Source: an uncultured Collinsella sp.
GTDB taxonomy: Bacteria > Actinomycetota > Coriobacteriia > Coriobacteriales > Coriobacteriaceae
Length of the DNA stretch: 7,594 nucleotides
NCBI GenBank assembly: GCA_900547855.1
Contig: URIK01000091.1
Location: 1-7,594, forward strand
Direction of reading: 5' to 3'
Part shown: one piece after another, positions 1-5,833 of the stretch
Layout: every line of letters starts with the position of its first letter
Position numbering within the stretch: the stretch's first letter is position 1
The notes under the pieces: generated by a model
What the model saw: only the letters and a program-made list of their open reading frames with translations
The model's database searches: none
Told to the model about the DNA's origin: nothing
Made by a program: the position numbers and the translations under genes

Positions 1-35
1 AGTCGTCGGCAGCGTCAGATGTGTATAAGAGACAG
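1..35 (+). other. Illumina Nextera adapter remnant (not genomic)
   Basis: Positions 3-35 match the Nextera Read 1 transposase adapter, ending in the 19-bp Tn5 mosaic end (17-35). The two bases before it (AG) agree with the last two bases of the i5 index that is complete at the other end of the window. This is library-construction sequence left in an untrimmed assembly. Any reading frame starting here (peptide MYKRQ) is artificial; genomic sequence begins at 36. Confidence 0.98.
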
Positions 36-265
36 CCTCGGGTGCAGGTACGCTTGCCAGCGGCGCATCCGAGCTCGGCAACGGCATGCAGGAGCTTACC
101 GACCGAACGAGCAATCTCGATACTCAGGTCATCGACACCGTTAAGGACAAGATCGAGGAAATGCTCAACCCCGGCTTTACGCCGACGGACTTTGTCAACG
201 GCGAGCAGGGCGGACATATAAATCGCGTGCAGTTTATCTATATGACGGGCGCGATCAGCAAGTAG
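36..265 (+). CDS. C-terminal end of a large membrane transport protein, MMPL/RND or YhgE/Pip type (partial)
   Basis: The last 75 codons of a + strand gene are present (frame from 38, TAG stop 263-265); the 5' part is lost at the contig end. The first residues are small and polar with a heptad-like pattern (SGAGTLASGASELGNGMQEL), followed by a probable coiled-coil stretch. The end, TDFVNGEQGGHINRVQF, resembles the 'SFVS..NTNVKSVQFV' C-terminus common in MMPL-type and YhgE/Pip-type exporters of Gram-positive bacteria, where Gly/Ser/Leu-rich extracytoplasmic repeats precede a final domain. The family call is recognition from memory and uncertain, because no transmembrane segment lies in the fragment. 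The gene converges on the leftward PTS locus and is probably unrelated to it. Confidence 0.6.
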
Positions 266-312
266 GCAGCCGCGCCCTTGTGGCGATTGGCATCGATAGC
301 AAGTTATGAGGG

Positions 313-349
313 GAGGGGCCGTCGGGCATTGTCTCGGCAGCCCCTCTTT
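313..349 (+). terminator. Probable intrinsic terminator of the transporter gene
   Basis: A 7-bp stem, 313-319 (GAGGGGC) with 340-346 (GCCCCTC), is followed by TTT at 347-349. It lies 47 bp after the stop codon at 265. The T tract is short, so efficiency is uncertain. Confidence 0.5.
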
Positions 350-409
350 GCTGTCAGCGGCCACTTCGCGTCTTTGCAGAAGCTGTACCGCAAGATTTGT
401 GTTTGGAAG

Positions 410-591
410 GAGACGCGCTTTCTGCAAGGGGCGGAGCGCGGAAAGCATGTCCCGGATTTGATGCTCGGAACGGGATGAGCTTTCCGGATCGGACCCCAAG
501 CGGAAAGCGCGTCCCGTTTCGGGGCTTCAGAATGGGACGCATCCGGAAACCGCATCCCACTCTGAGCCGAAATTCCGGGATGAGATTTCCG
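410..591. repeat. Cluster of six 15-bp palindrome-forming extragenic repeats
   Basis: The element has consensus GGGATGMGNTTTCCG. It occurs forward at 410-424 (two mismatches), 472-486 and 577-591, and reversed at 439-453, 501-515 and 544-558. Order is forward-reverse-forward-reverse-reverse-forward, with starts 29-43 bp apart. Neighbouring forward/reverse copies can fold into three hairpins: 410-453, 472-515 and 544-591. The arrangement resembles REP/BIME-type extragenic elements between convergent genes. I see no credible gene in the surrounding 266-620 interval. Confidence 0.75.
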
Positions 592-620
592 CCGAGGACA
601 CCCTGCGCCGACGGTAACGC

Positions 621-653
621 AAAAAGGGCGCCCGCGCGAATGCGGACGCCCTT
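621..653 (-). terminator. Intrinsic terminator of the SIS copy 1 gene
   Basis: On the minus strand a stem pairs 647-653 with 624-630 (7 bp) and, after one mismatch, 642-645 with 632-635 (4 bp), around a 6-nt loop. It is followed by five T residues (AAAAA at 621-625 on the + strand). It sits about 50 bp beyond the stop codon at 705 and marks the end of the leftward locus. Confidence 0.85.
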
Positions 654-704
654 GTGTAGGGTCGAGATATCAACCAGCCAAGATATCGGCCCTGCGGCCA
701 GCTC

Positions 705-1766
705 TTAGTAGTCGAACTGGTGGTAGTAGCGGCGGTACTTGAGGTTGTGCTTGGTGACCAGCTCGTAGTTGCGCGAGAGGCGGTCGGTGGTCAGCACGGA
801 CAGGATCCAGGGGGACACGATGACGCGGAAGTCGTCGTCCAGGCCCGGGATCGCGTACTCGGCGGTGTCGATGATGACGTAGTCCTCGTCGCCGGTCACG
901 CCGCTGGTGAGGAAGGCGCGGACGCGCTCGTCGAGGGCGCGGCACTCGTCCTCTCCCATGAACAGGAACACCGGGACGCCGGGCTCGAGCAGCTCGAGCG
1001 TGCCGTGGAAGAAGTCGTGCGAGGTGATGTGGCGGATGCGCTTCCACTGCATCTCCTCGAGCAGGCACATGGAGTACAGGATGGTCTCGCCCCACAGCGC
1101 GCCCGAGCCGATGAACATGGTGTAGTCGGCCAGCGCGTACTTCCTGGCGAGCTCCTCGGCGCGCGGCTCGAAGCGCTTGCGGATGTCGAGCATGTCCTTC
1201 CAGACGTCCTTCGTCTGCTCGATGAACAGGTCGAACTTGGGGAAGCAGCCGCGGCGGTTGAGCAGGCGCAGGCCGAAGCAGTCGGCGAGGTAGTAGCCCT
1301 TCTCGCAGCCGCCGGCGCCGTGGTCGGAGGCCATCATGACGCAGTTCTCGGCGCCCACGGCCTGGCCGATCTTGCCCTCGGGGTTGGTCATGGCGAAGAC
1401 GCGCACGCCCATCTCCCTCATCTTGCCGACGGCCTCGAGCACCTCGGGGGTGGTGCCGGACTCGGAGGCGGTCAGCACGACGGACCTGTCGGTCATGCGC
1501 TTGTGGCCCATGACGTTCCACTCGGCGGCGTGGATCAGGTAGACCTCGAGGTCGCGGTCGCCGAACTTGTTCATGAGGTACTCGAGCTGCATGAACTCGT
1601 CCCAGGTGCCGCCGACGCCCATCAGGAAGACGGCGTCGTAGCCCTCCTCGTGCACGCGGTCGGCCAGGGCGGTCATCTTCTTGCCGGCCTCGTAGACGTT
1701 CCTGCCGTCCTCGAGGTAGCCCTCCTGGTCGAAGTGCATGATCTCGATCTTCTCGGTCTCCTTCAT
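705..1766 (-). CDS. SIS-domain sugar-amine-6-phosphate deglycase, FrlB/GfrF-like (copy 1)
   Basis: This 353-residue protein has two SIS (sugar isomerase) domains. The first shows GVGGTWDE at 50-57 and the phosphosugar-binding SESGTT at 101-106; the second shows GSGALWGE at 220-227. Residues 249-265 (SHDFFHGTLELLEPGVP) align with the 'SGEFRHGPLEIVEPGVP' active-site segment of E. coli FrlB, and the end (HN..RRYY at 340-348) matches the C-terminus typical of FrlB and GfrE/GfrF. Those enzymes cleave fructoselysine- or glucoselysine-6-phosphate to glucose-6-phosphate and lysine in the cytoplasm. Asp251 replaces the usual Glu, so the substrate may differ. The ATG at 1766 follows GGGAGGA; the frame stays open upstream to 1859 but that part crosses the promoter. 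It is transcribed alone. The coding sequence is identical to copy 2 (5855-6916). Its third codon positions are almost all G or C, unlike the neighbours. A GlmS-type or other SIS isomerase is less likely. Confidence 0.88.
   Translation of the reverse strand: MKETEKIEIMHFDQEGYLEDGRNVYEAGKKMTALADRVHEEGYDAVFLMGVGGTWDEFMQLEYLMNKFGDRDLEVYLIHAAEWNVMGHKRMTDRSVVLTASESGTTPEVLEAVGKMREMGVRVFAMTNPEGKIGQAVGAENCVMMASDHGAGGCEKGYYLADCFGLRLLNRRGCFPKFDLFIEQTKDVWKDMLDIRKRFEPRAEELARKYALADYTMFIGSGALWGETILYSMCLLEEMQWKRIRHITSHDFFHGTLELLEPGVPVFLFMGEDECRALDERVRAFLTSGVTGDEDYVIIDTAEYAIPGLDDDFRVIVSPWILSVLTTDRLSRNYELVTKHNLKYRRYYHQFDY
705..1766 (-). repeat. 1062-bp direct repeat, copy 1 (exactly one CDS)
   Basis: Line-by-line comparison shows every base of 705-1766 equal to 5855-6916 (offset 5150). 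The identity ends exactly at the stop codon (704 is C, 5854 is A) and at the start codon (1767 is G, 6917 is T); flanks on both sides are unrelated. Both copies lie in the same orientation around a 4088-bp segment. Confidence 0.97.
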
Positions 1767-1815
1767 GTGTGTCCTCCCATCACATGTGCGCAATTCTATA
1801 CATCGCGCTTCTTGC

Positions 1816-1862
1816 TGATACCAATTATAGCCATACGATTGCTTGTTATTTAATACCAATCC
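1816..1862 (-). promoter_or_regulatory. Promoter with paired operator boxes, unit 3 (SIS copy 1)
   Basis: On the minus strand two same-orientation boxes occur: distal ATTGGTATTAAATA (core 1853-1860) and proximal ATTGGTATC (core 1818-1825), 35 bp apart. A perfect TATAAT -10 (1824-1829) overlaps the proximal box, and TTAAAT inside the distal box is a possible weak -35 at 18-bp spacing. The predicted transcript starts some 50 nt before the ATG at 1766. A bound protein would block polymerase, so repression by the adjacent GntR-type regulator is a reasonable inference. Confidence 0.75.
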
Positions 1863-1879
1863 AAACTCACGGAGATTTG

Positions 1880-1890
1880 CGGCGAACGGT
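1880..1890 (-). promoter_or_regulatory. Conserved upstream element, unit 3
   Basis: On the minus strand this reads ACCGTTCGCCG. A matching 11-mer, consensus ACCGTYYRCCG, lies upstream of the operator pair in all three units; here the gap to the distal box is 19 bp. Its role is unknown; it could be an activator or second-regulator site. A reversed copy of the operator core (TGGTATTA, + strand) lies nearby at 1908-1915. Confidence 0.5.
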
Positions 1891-1979
1891 CGGTTTCCTC
1901 GCCCGAGTGGTATTACAACGCCAATAGTTGTCTATTTCGACCGCTACTGCCAACGGGTTCCCCACAACTCGCCAGCTAT

Positions 1980-2021
1980 AAAAGCGTTGCGCCAGACCCG
2001 CCCAAGCGTTTCCGGCGCAAC
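1980..2021 (-). terminator. Intrinsic terminator of unit 2 (after the epimerase)
   Basis: A perfect 8-bp inverted repeat pairs 2014-2021 (GGCGCAAC on +) with 1986-1993 (GTTGCGCC on +). On the minus strand it is followed, after GC, by TTTT (1980-1983). The loop is 20 nt, longer than usual. It lies just past the epimerase stop codon and isolates it from the SIS copy 1 promoter. Confidence 0.7.
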
Positions 2022-2033
2022 CGCGCAGTTTAG

Positions 2034-2879
2034 TTATTCGGCTTCCATCTCCGCTGTCACACGGCGATACATCTCGATAACCTGAGTCGTCGCCTTGGAC
2101 GGATCTTGATAGTAGCGGCCATCACACGTCTCGGCCGAGACATAGCCCGTATAGCCGTGGCGCATGAGTGCCTCGAGGTCGGCACGCATATCACGCTCGC
2201 CGTCGCCCCAGGCAAGATGCGTCGTGCCGCCGCCCACATCTACAAAGTGGGTGTGAACGATCTTGTCGCCCAAAACCTCAAAGTAGCCGTCGATCGTGTC
2301 GCCGGCAACTTCCATGGCGCCAAAGTCGATACAGGCCTTCAGGTTGGGACGATCGACCGCCTCGAGGATGCGCGCGACATCCTGTGCCGTATTGACCAAC
2401 ACGGACTCCGACGGCTGCAGGGCCTCGAGCGCGACGCGAATACCGCGCGTATCGGCGTAGTCGCACACCGAGCGCAGCATGGCAACGCTGCGGGCCCAGG
2501 CGTCCTCAGCCGGCTCGTCCAGATAGGCCCAACCACTCGTCACCAGAATCTGCGGTACGCCCAACTCAACGGCAACGTCGATCACATTCTTAAAGTACGA
2601 GAGGATGCGTTTTTGGCCCGCCTCACCGCGCACCGCGACGTTCCATGGCTTGGGGTTGTTCTGCTCGGGGCACACGCACACGATCTTGATACCGTATTGG
2701 GCGGCAAGATCGCGAATCTTATCCACCGAATCGTGCTCATGGCAATCCACATACAGGTGCATCGAGCCGGTCCACAGCTCGATATTGCGATAGCCGGCCT
2801 CACCTGCAGCCTTAAAAAACGTCTCGATGCTGTAGTAACGATGGTTGATGTTCATGAGCGAAAGCTCGGGTACGACCAT
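2034..2879 (-). CDS. Xylose-isomerase-like TIM-barrel sugar epimerase, FrlC-like
   Basis: This 281-residue protein belongs to the AP-endonuclease-2/xylose-isomerase-like TIM-barrel family. Likely metal ligands, by position in the conserved strands, are Glu152 (in LEALQPSES), Asp185 (in CIDFG), His211 (in HTHFVD) and Glu250 (in SAETCDG). The stretch LEALQPSESVLV closely parallels 'LEPLTPYESNVV' of E. coli FrlC, which interconverts fructoselysine and psicoselysine at C3 in the cytoplasm. Length matches FrlC. Here it would epimerise an isomeric sugar-amine to the form the SIS enzyme accepts. The ATG at 2879 follows a GGGGAGGG ribosome-binding site. It is the third gene of the EIIC-EIID unit but is separated by a strong terminator, so it is probably expressed at a lower level. 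Another ketose 3-epimerase or a hydroxypyruvate-isomerase-like activity remains possible. Confidence 0.75.
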   Translation of the reverse strand: MVVPELSLMNINHRYYSIETFFKAAGEAGYRNIELWTGSMHLYVDCHEHDSVDKIRDLAAQYGIKIVCVCPEQNNPKPWNVAVRGEAGQKRILSYFKNVIDVAVELGVPQILVTSGWAYLDEPAEDAWARSVAMLRSVCDYADTRGIRVALEALQPSESVLVNTAQDVARILEAVDRPNLKACIDFGAMEVAGDTIDGYFEVLGDKIVHTHFVDVGGGTTHLAWGDGERDMRADLEALMRHGYTGYVSAETCDGRYYQDPSKATTQVIEMYRRVTAEMEAE

Positions 2880-2905
2880 AGCCCTCCCCTTTCGTACGGA
2901 GTTTT

Positions 2906-2943
2906 AAAAAACAGGGGGCCGCCGCAGATGCGACAAGCCCCCC
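2906..2943 (-). terminator. Internal intrinsic terminator between EIID and epimerase
   Basis: On the minus strand a GGGGGC/GCCCCC stem (2937-2942 with 2914-2919) carries an inner stem (2929-2934 with 2921-2926, one G-U pair). TG and then six T residues follow (A run 2906-2911 on +). It is the best-formed terminator in the window. Because it lies inside an apparent operon, it probably attenuates epimerase expression. No TATAAT-like promoter is obvious to me between it and the ATG at 2879. Confidence 0.85.
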
Positions 2944-2991
2944 AAAGATCGACGCAACCGTTAGACGCGATGGAAGCGCGATTCGAACATA

Positions 2992-3816
2992 TTAGGCAAG
3001 CACGCCAAAGTAAGCGCCGATGATGCCCACGACCATGGTGCAGAGGATCAGGACCATCGGGTTGATCTTCTTGGAGAGCAGCCAGTAGTAGAGCCAGAAG
3101 GCGGCCATACCGAGCATACCGGGCATGATGCCGTCCAGGATGTCCTGGAGAGTCTGGGCGGAGTCGCCCTGACCAATGGCGATGGGCAACGAAGCCCAGA
3201 ACATGTCCTTGCTCATGGCGCCGACGACCATAACGCCGACAATGCCGACGCAGGCCATGATCTTTTGCATCAGGCCGGTCTTCTGAGCCTCGTCGAGGAA
3301 ACCAATGCCTAGCTCATAACCCTTGATAGCGCCAAAGATACGAATCAGGAACGCCGGGATGTTGTAGACGAGCAGGAAGGCGATGGGGCCAAAGACGTTG
3401 CCGGCCTGGCACAGGCTGATGCCCACGGCAGCGGCGACGACGCGCAGGGTGGACAGGAAGAAGGAGTCACCCAGGCCGGAAAGCGGACCCATGAGGGCGG
3501 CCTTGATGTCGTTGACGCTCTCGGGCTCAACCTCGCCACGAGCGACCTTTTCTTCCATGGCCATCGCGATGCCACCCACGAAGGGAGCGAGCTGCGGGGT
3601 GATGTTGAAGAATGCGCTGTGACGATGCAGGGCCTCGGCGTAATCATCGGGACGGCCGGCATAGATCTTCTTGAGCATGTTGGCGACCATCAGGCAAAAG
3701 GCAATGTTCATCTGCTTGTAGTAGGTCCAGGAGAATTCCATGCCCAGGGCGCCGGTGTTCACGGCGCTCTTAATGAGGTCGGAGCGAGTAATCTGGTTCT
3801 CGGAATTAGAAGTCAT
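2992..3816 (-). CDS. PTS mannose/fructose/sorbose-family transporter subunit EIID
   Basis: This 274-residue membrane subunit pairs with EIIC to form the translocation channel of a mannose-family phosphotransferase system. Diagnostic segments are HRHSAFFNITPQLAPFVGG (64-82) and KAALMGPLSGLGDSFF (105-120), the conserved central part of EIID. Several hydrophobic helices follow, the last being VVGIIGAYFGVLA at the C-terminus. I chose the ATG at 3816, which gives the usual hydrophilic EIID N-terminus (MTSNSENQ) and has AAGGGG about 9 nt upstream. An ATG at 3825 is possible but has AAGGGG directly against it. The start overlaps the end of EIIC by 11 bp, implying translational coupling and equal subunit amounts. 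The family call is firm; the substrate rests on the neighbouring enzymes. Confidence 0.93.
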   Translation of the reverse strand: MTSNSENQITRSDLIKSAVNTGALGMEFSWTYYKQMNIAFCLMVANMLKKIYAGRPDDYAEALHRHSAFFNITPQLAPFVGGIAMAMEEKVARGEVEPESVNDIKAALMGPLSGLGDSFFLSTLRVVAAAVGISLCQAGNVFGPIAFLLVYNIPAFLIRIFGAIKGYELGIGFLDEAQKTGLMQKIMACVGIVGVMVVGAMSKDMFWASLPIAIGQGDSAQTLQDILDGIMPGMLGMAAFWLYYWLLSKKINPMVLILCTMVVGIIGAYFGVLA

Positions 3817-4579
3817 CGTCCTCATCCCCTTCCACAGAAAGCTGGGACTGGGCGCCACCAAGGCCCAGCAGGTCGTACTTATCGATGCCGATGATGATTG
3901 CGATCAGGGCGACGCCGAGGACGGGCACGTTGGCATAGGAGCACAGCAGGAAGCCCAGGAAGTAGAACGGCACGAGCTGCTTGGTAAGCACCAGACGGCC
4001 GAGCATGGCGAAGCCCATGGCAGGCAGGATGTTGGCTGCGACGCCAAAGCCATCGAGGACGAACGTCGGGATGAAGTCGAGCAGGCCCTGAACAGCGTCG
4101 GCACCCAGATAGAAGGAGACCGAGCACAGGATAAAGGCCAGGACGACAATCACGAGACCGATAATCCAGTGCATAGCGTAGATACCCTTGAGGTTACCCT
4201 TGCTGGCAAAGACGTCGGCACGGTCGACCAGAAGGGGCATACCGGCGTTGACGACGTTCTTAATGGCCAGGCACAGAGTGGCGATGGGCATCGCGAGCGC
4301 GATAGCGGCCTCGGTGCTCTGACCCAGCTGAATAGCGAAGGCGCAGGCGAGCACACCGCCAATCGTCTCATCGGGCGGCACGTAAGCGCCGATGGAGATA
4401 GAACCCATGAAGAGCAGCTCGAGGCTCGCACCGATGGCGAGGCCGGACTGCAGGTCCCCGAGGACTATGCCGACGAGCGGGCACAGAACGATCGGGCGGA
4501 ACGCATAGAGCGTACCGAGCTGATAATCGAGCTTACCGAAGGCAGCGATAAGTCCGATGAGGATCGCTTGAACAAGCAT
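3806..4579 (-). CDS. PTS mannose/fructose/sorbose-family transporter subunit EIIC
   Basis: This is a 257-residue polytopic membrane protein, the main sugar-binding subunit of a mannose-family PTS. The family signature is visible at 50-74 (GASLELLFMGSISIGAYVPP and onward), preceded and followed by long hydrophobic segments (for example IIGLVIVVLAFILCSVSF). It ends in an acidic tail, EGDEDDDF. The ATG at 4579 follows GGGAGGA at good spacing. It is the first gene of unit 2, after a leader of roughly 145 nt from the predicted promoter, and its last 11 bp overlap the EIID start. Specificity (mannose, hexosamine, glucoselysine and so on) cannot be told from the sequence alone; the context suggests an Amadori compound. 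Confidence 0.93.
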   Translation of the reverse strand: MLVQAILIGLIAAFGKLDYQLGTLYAFRPIVLCPLVGIVLGDLQSGLAIGASLELLFMGSISIGAYVPPDETIGGVLACAFAIQLGQSTEAAIALAMPIATLCLAIKNVVNAGMPLLVDRADVFASKGNLKGIYAMHWIIGLVIVVLAFILCSVSFYLGADAVQGLLDFIPTFVLDGFGVAANILPAMGFAMLGRLVLTKQLVPFYFLGFLLCSYANVPVLGVALIAIIIGIDKYDLLGLGGAQSQLSVEGDEDDDF

Positions 4580-4719
4580 TGTTCCTCCCTTTGATCCCTC
4601 TTGGATCCGCGCGGCGATTCCCGACTTGTCAGCGCGCCCTTTTCCATGCCGACAATCGCCCAGACAGATCCAGCTTGTACCGGTGTGCTGTTAACACCTA
4701 AACCGGTGCAAATGATTTG
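4580..4719 (-). other. Long 5' leader of the EIIC-EIID unit
   Basis: These roughly 140 nt lie between the unit 2 promoter and the EIIC ATG and hold no credible ORF. Inverted repeats at 4613-4619/4654-4660 (GGCGATT/AATCGCC), at 4682-4686/4694-4698 and a short GATCC/GGATC stem just before the ribosome-binding site suggest the leader RNA can fold. I recognise no known riboswitch or antiterminator. Confidence 0.35.
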
Positions 4720-4762
4720 ATACCAATTATATAGTCATGCGAAAACTATTTAATACCAATCG
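4720..4762 (-). promoter_or_regulatory. Promoter with paired operator boxes, unit 2 (EIIC-EIID-epimerase)
   Basis: On the minus strand the distal box is ATTGGTATTAAATA (core 4753-4760) and the proximal box ATTGGTATCAAAT (core 4720-4727), 33 bp apart and in the same orientation. TATAAT at 4726-4731 (inside TATATAAT) overlaps the proximal box, exactly as in unit 3. The boxes match those at 1816-1862 almost base for base, while the sequence between them differs, which points to protein binding sites. Confidence 0.75.
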
Positions 4763-4781
4763 CTCAACGGGCGTGTACTCC

Positions 4782-4792
4782 CGGTGAACGGT
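4782..4792 (-). promoter_or_regulatory. Conserved upstream element, unit 2
   Basis: On the minus strand this reads ACCGTTCACCG, a direct ACCG-N3-ACCG, 21 bp upstream of the distal operator box. It is the clearest of the three copies (others 1880-1890 and 7101-7111). A related ACCCGTTACCCC lies just upstream on the same strand. Confidence 0.5.
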
Positions 4793-4839
4793 AGATGGGG
4801 GTAACGGGTAAAGCGTTTATCCGGTACGCCCACGAATAG

Positions 4840-4862
4840 GGGCGGCGCCGTGCGCGCCGCCC
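4840..4862 (-). terminator. Stable GC hairpin after EIIB, possible terminator of unit 1
   Basis: A perfect 9-bp stem pairs 4840-4848 with 4854-4862 around a 5-nt loop, 11 bp beyond the EIIB stop codon. On the minus strand it is followed by CCTATTCG, with no T tract. It may be a Rho-assisted terminator, an mRNA 3'-end stabiliser, or allow read-through into unit 2. Confidence 0.5.
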
Positions 4863-4873
4863 GTGGTTCCCAA

Positions 4874-5356
4874 TTAGAGGGCGCTTAGGGCATCGACCTT
4901 GGGGTCGTCGGCCAGAGCGCGAATCTCGACCTCGACACCGCGGCCGACGAGCTCGCGAATGTCCTCTTCCTCGGCAGCAGTCACAAAGATCTGGCGGGAG
5001 ATCTTACGGGCATCGGGACGCTGCTCGTCCTTGGACTTGGTGTTGCCCAGGTTGATGGAGGTGATCTGCGGGCAGCCGTCGACAAGCTGCTTGGCCTCGG
5101 CGATGCTGGCGACGCAGATGATCATCTTGTACTTATCGGTAACACCGGAGTTGATGGCCTCGATGGCGTGCTCCATGTCCTTAATGACGAGCTTGACGTT
5201 GGCCGGCTTTCCCATCTTGAGCGTAGTCTTCCAGACGGGATCGTTGGCAACCTTGTCGCCAACGCAGAAGATGCAGTCGGAGCCCAAGCCCTGGACCCAA
5301 GAGACGGCCACCTGGCCATGAAGCAGACGATGGTCGACGCGAAGCAGTTGAATCAT
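4874..5356 (-). CDS. PTS mannose/fructose/sorbose-family phosphocarrier subunit EIIB
   Basis: This 160-residue cytoplasmic subunit passes phosphate from EIIA to the incoming sugar. The N-terminus LLRVDHRLLHGQV is the family's active-site motif, and His13 is the expected phosphorylation site. Length is normal for a free-standing EIIB; in ManX-type proteins it is fused to EIIA. The ATG at 5356 has GGGGG about 8 nt upstream. It follows EIIA by 57 bp in unit 1 and is separated from EIIC/EIID by its own 3' hairpin and the unit 2 promoter. Confidence 0.94.
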   Translation of the reverse strand: MIQLLRVDHRLLHGQVAVSWVQGLGSDCIFCVGDKVANDPVWKTTLKMGKPANVKLVIKDMEHAIEAINSGVTDKYKMIICVASIAEAKQLVDGCPQITSINLGNTKSKDEQRPDARKISRQIFVTAAEEEDIRELVGRGVEVEIRALADDPKVDALSAL

Positions 5357-5378
5357 GATTGACCCCCAAAGGTCTCAT

Positions 5379-5392
5379 GCCGGAAACCCGGC
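5379..5392 (-). other. Short intercistronic hairpin between EIIA and EIIB
   Basis: GCCGG at 5379-5383 pairs with CCGGC at 5388-5392 around a 4-nt loop, inside the 57-bp gap. There is no T tract. It could affect mRNA processing, but it is short and may be chance. Confidence 0.3.
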
Positions 5393-5413
5393 CCCATTAA
5401 TAGCAGGCGGTGA

Positions 5414-5833
5414 CTAGAACTCTTCCTCGTCATCCGCATCGGTCAGCAGGTCGTTGACAAACTTGACGCGCGTGTCGTCAGCCGCGAGGATCTCGCGGAT
5501 AACCTGATCGGCGGGAGCCTCCTGGTCCGAAAAGAGCAGCTGGATCAGCAGCGGCAGATTCATGTTGGCAACCAGGTAGGTGTTGGGGCGCGTCTGGACG
5601 ATCTTGGTGAACTCGTTGTTGACGCTGCCGCCAAACAGGTCGGTGCACACGATTACGTCGTCGGCGGGGTCGAAGGTCGCCAGGAGCTTGGCGGCCTCCT
5701 CGGCGACGTCGGTGCGGCCGTCGACAAACATCGACAGGTCGTGGACGTTATCGCGCGCGCCCGAGAGCAGCTCGGTGCTCTCTTTGATGCCGGTCGCAAA
5801 ATGCGCGTGGCTGGCAAAGATGTATTGCCTCAT
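5414..5833 (-). CDS. PTS mannose/fructose/sorbose-family phosphocarrier subunit EIIA
   Basis: This 139-residue cytoplasmic subunit accepts phosphate from HPr. His9 in FASHAHFATG corresponds to the active histidine of the family's GHGxxAxG motif, and TDLFGGSVNNE (64-74) is the conserved core that packs beside it. The protein ends in an acidic tail, DADDEEEF. I use the ATG at 5833, preceded by GGGGGAAA; an in-frame TTG at 5848 would add only five residues and destroy that ribosome-binding site. The gene starts 21 bp after the SIS copy 2 stop codon, so the two are surely co-transcribed, and EIIB follows. Confidence 0.93.
   Translation of the reverse strand: MRQYIFASHAHFATGIKESTELLSGARDNVHDLSMFVDGRTDVAEEAAKLLATFDPADDVIVCTDLFGGSVNNEFTKIVQTRPNTYLVANMNLPLLIQLLFSDQEAPADQVIREILAADDTRVKFVNDLLTDADDEEEF

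Noticed and set aside
21..221. ORF starting MYKRQ at the left end
   Set aside because: The start codon is in the Nextera adapter and the frame differs from the supported C-terminal fragment (stop at 263-265).
410..591. CRISPR array
   Set aside because: The 15-bp units alternate in orientation, vary in sequence and have uneven gaps; no cas gene is present.
304..708. Overlapping small ORFs on both strands between the transporter gene and the SIS gene
   Set aside because: They translate the 15-bp repeat cluster and terminators; their repetitive Arg/Pro-rich peptides simply reflect the repeats, and the frames conflict with each other.
720..1853. Long open frame on the + strand opposite SIS copy 1 (377 codons), repeated at 5741-7036 (431 codons)
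   Set aside because: It arises because the deglycase gene has almost only G/C third positions, which removes stop codons from the antisense frame. The product is a low-complexity Val/Leu/Gly/His/Ala-rich string with no family resemblance and no sensible ribosome-binding site.
2106..3023. 305-codon + strand ORF opposite the epimerase
   Set aside because: It is antisense to a well-supported TIM-barrel enzyme, crosses the EIID-epimerase terminator and shows no recognisable domain.
3740..4594. 284-codon + strand ORF opposite EIIC and EIID
   Set aside because: It covers the antisense strand of two certain membrane proteins; the peptide is highly charged, as expected when hydrophobic codons are read in reverse, and matches nothing I know.
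4465..4647. Possible leader peptide (60 codons) before EIIC on the minus strand
   Set aside because: It overlaps EIIC out of frame, is Arg/Ser-rich and has no convincing ribosome-binding site.
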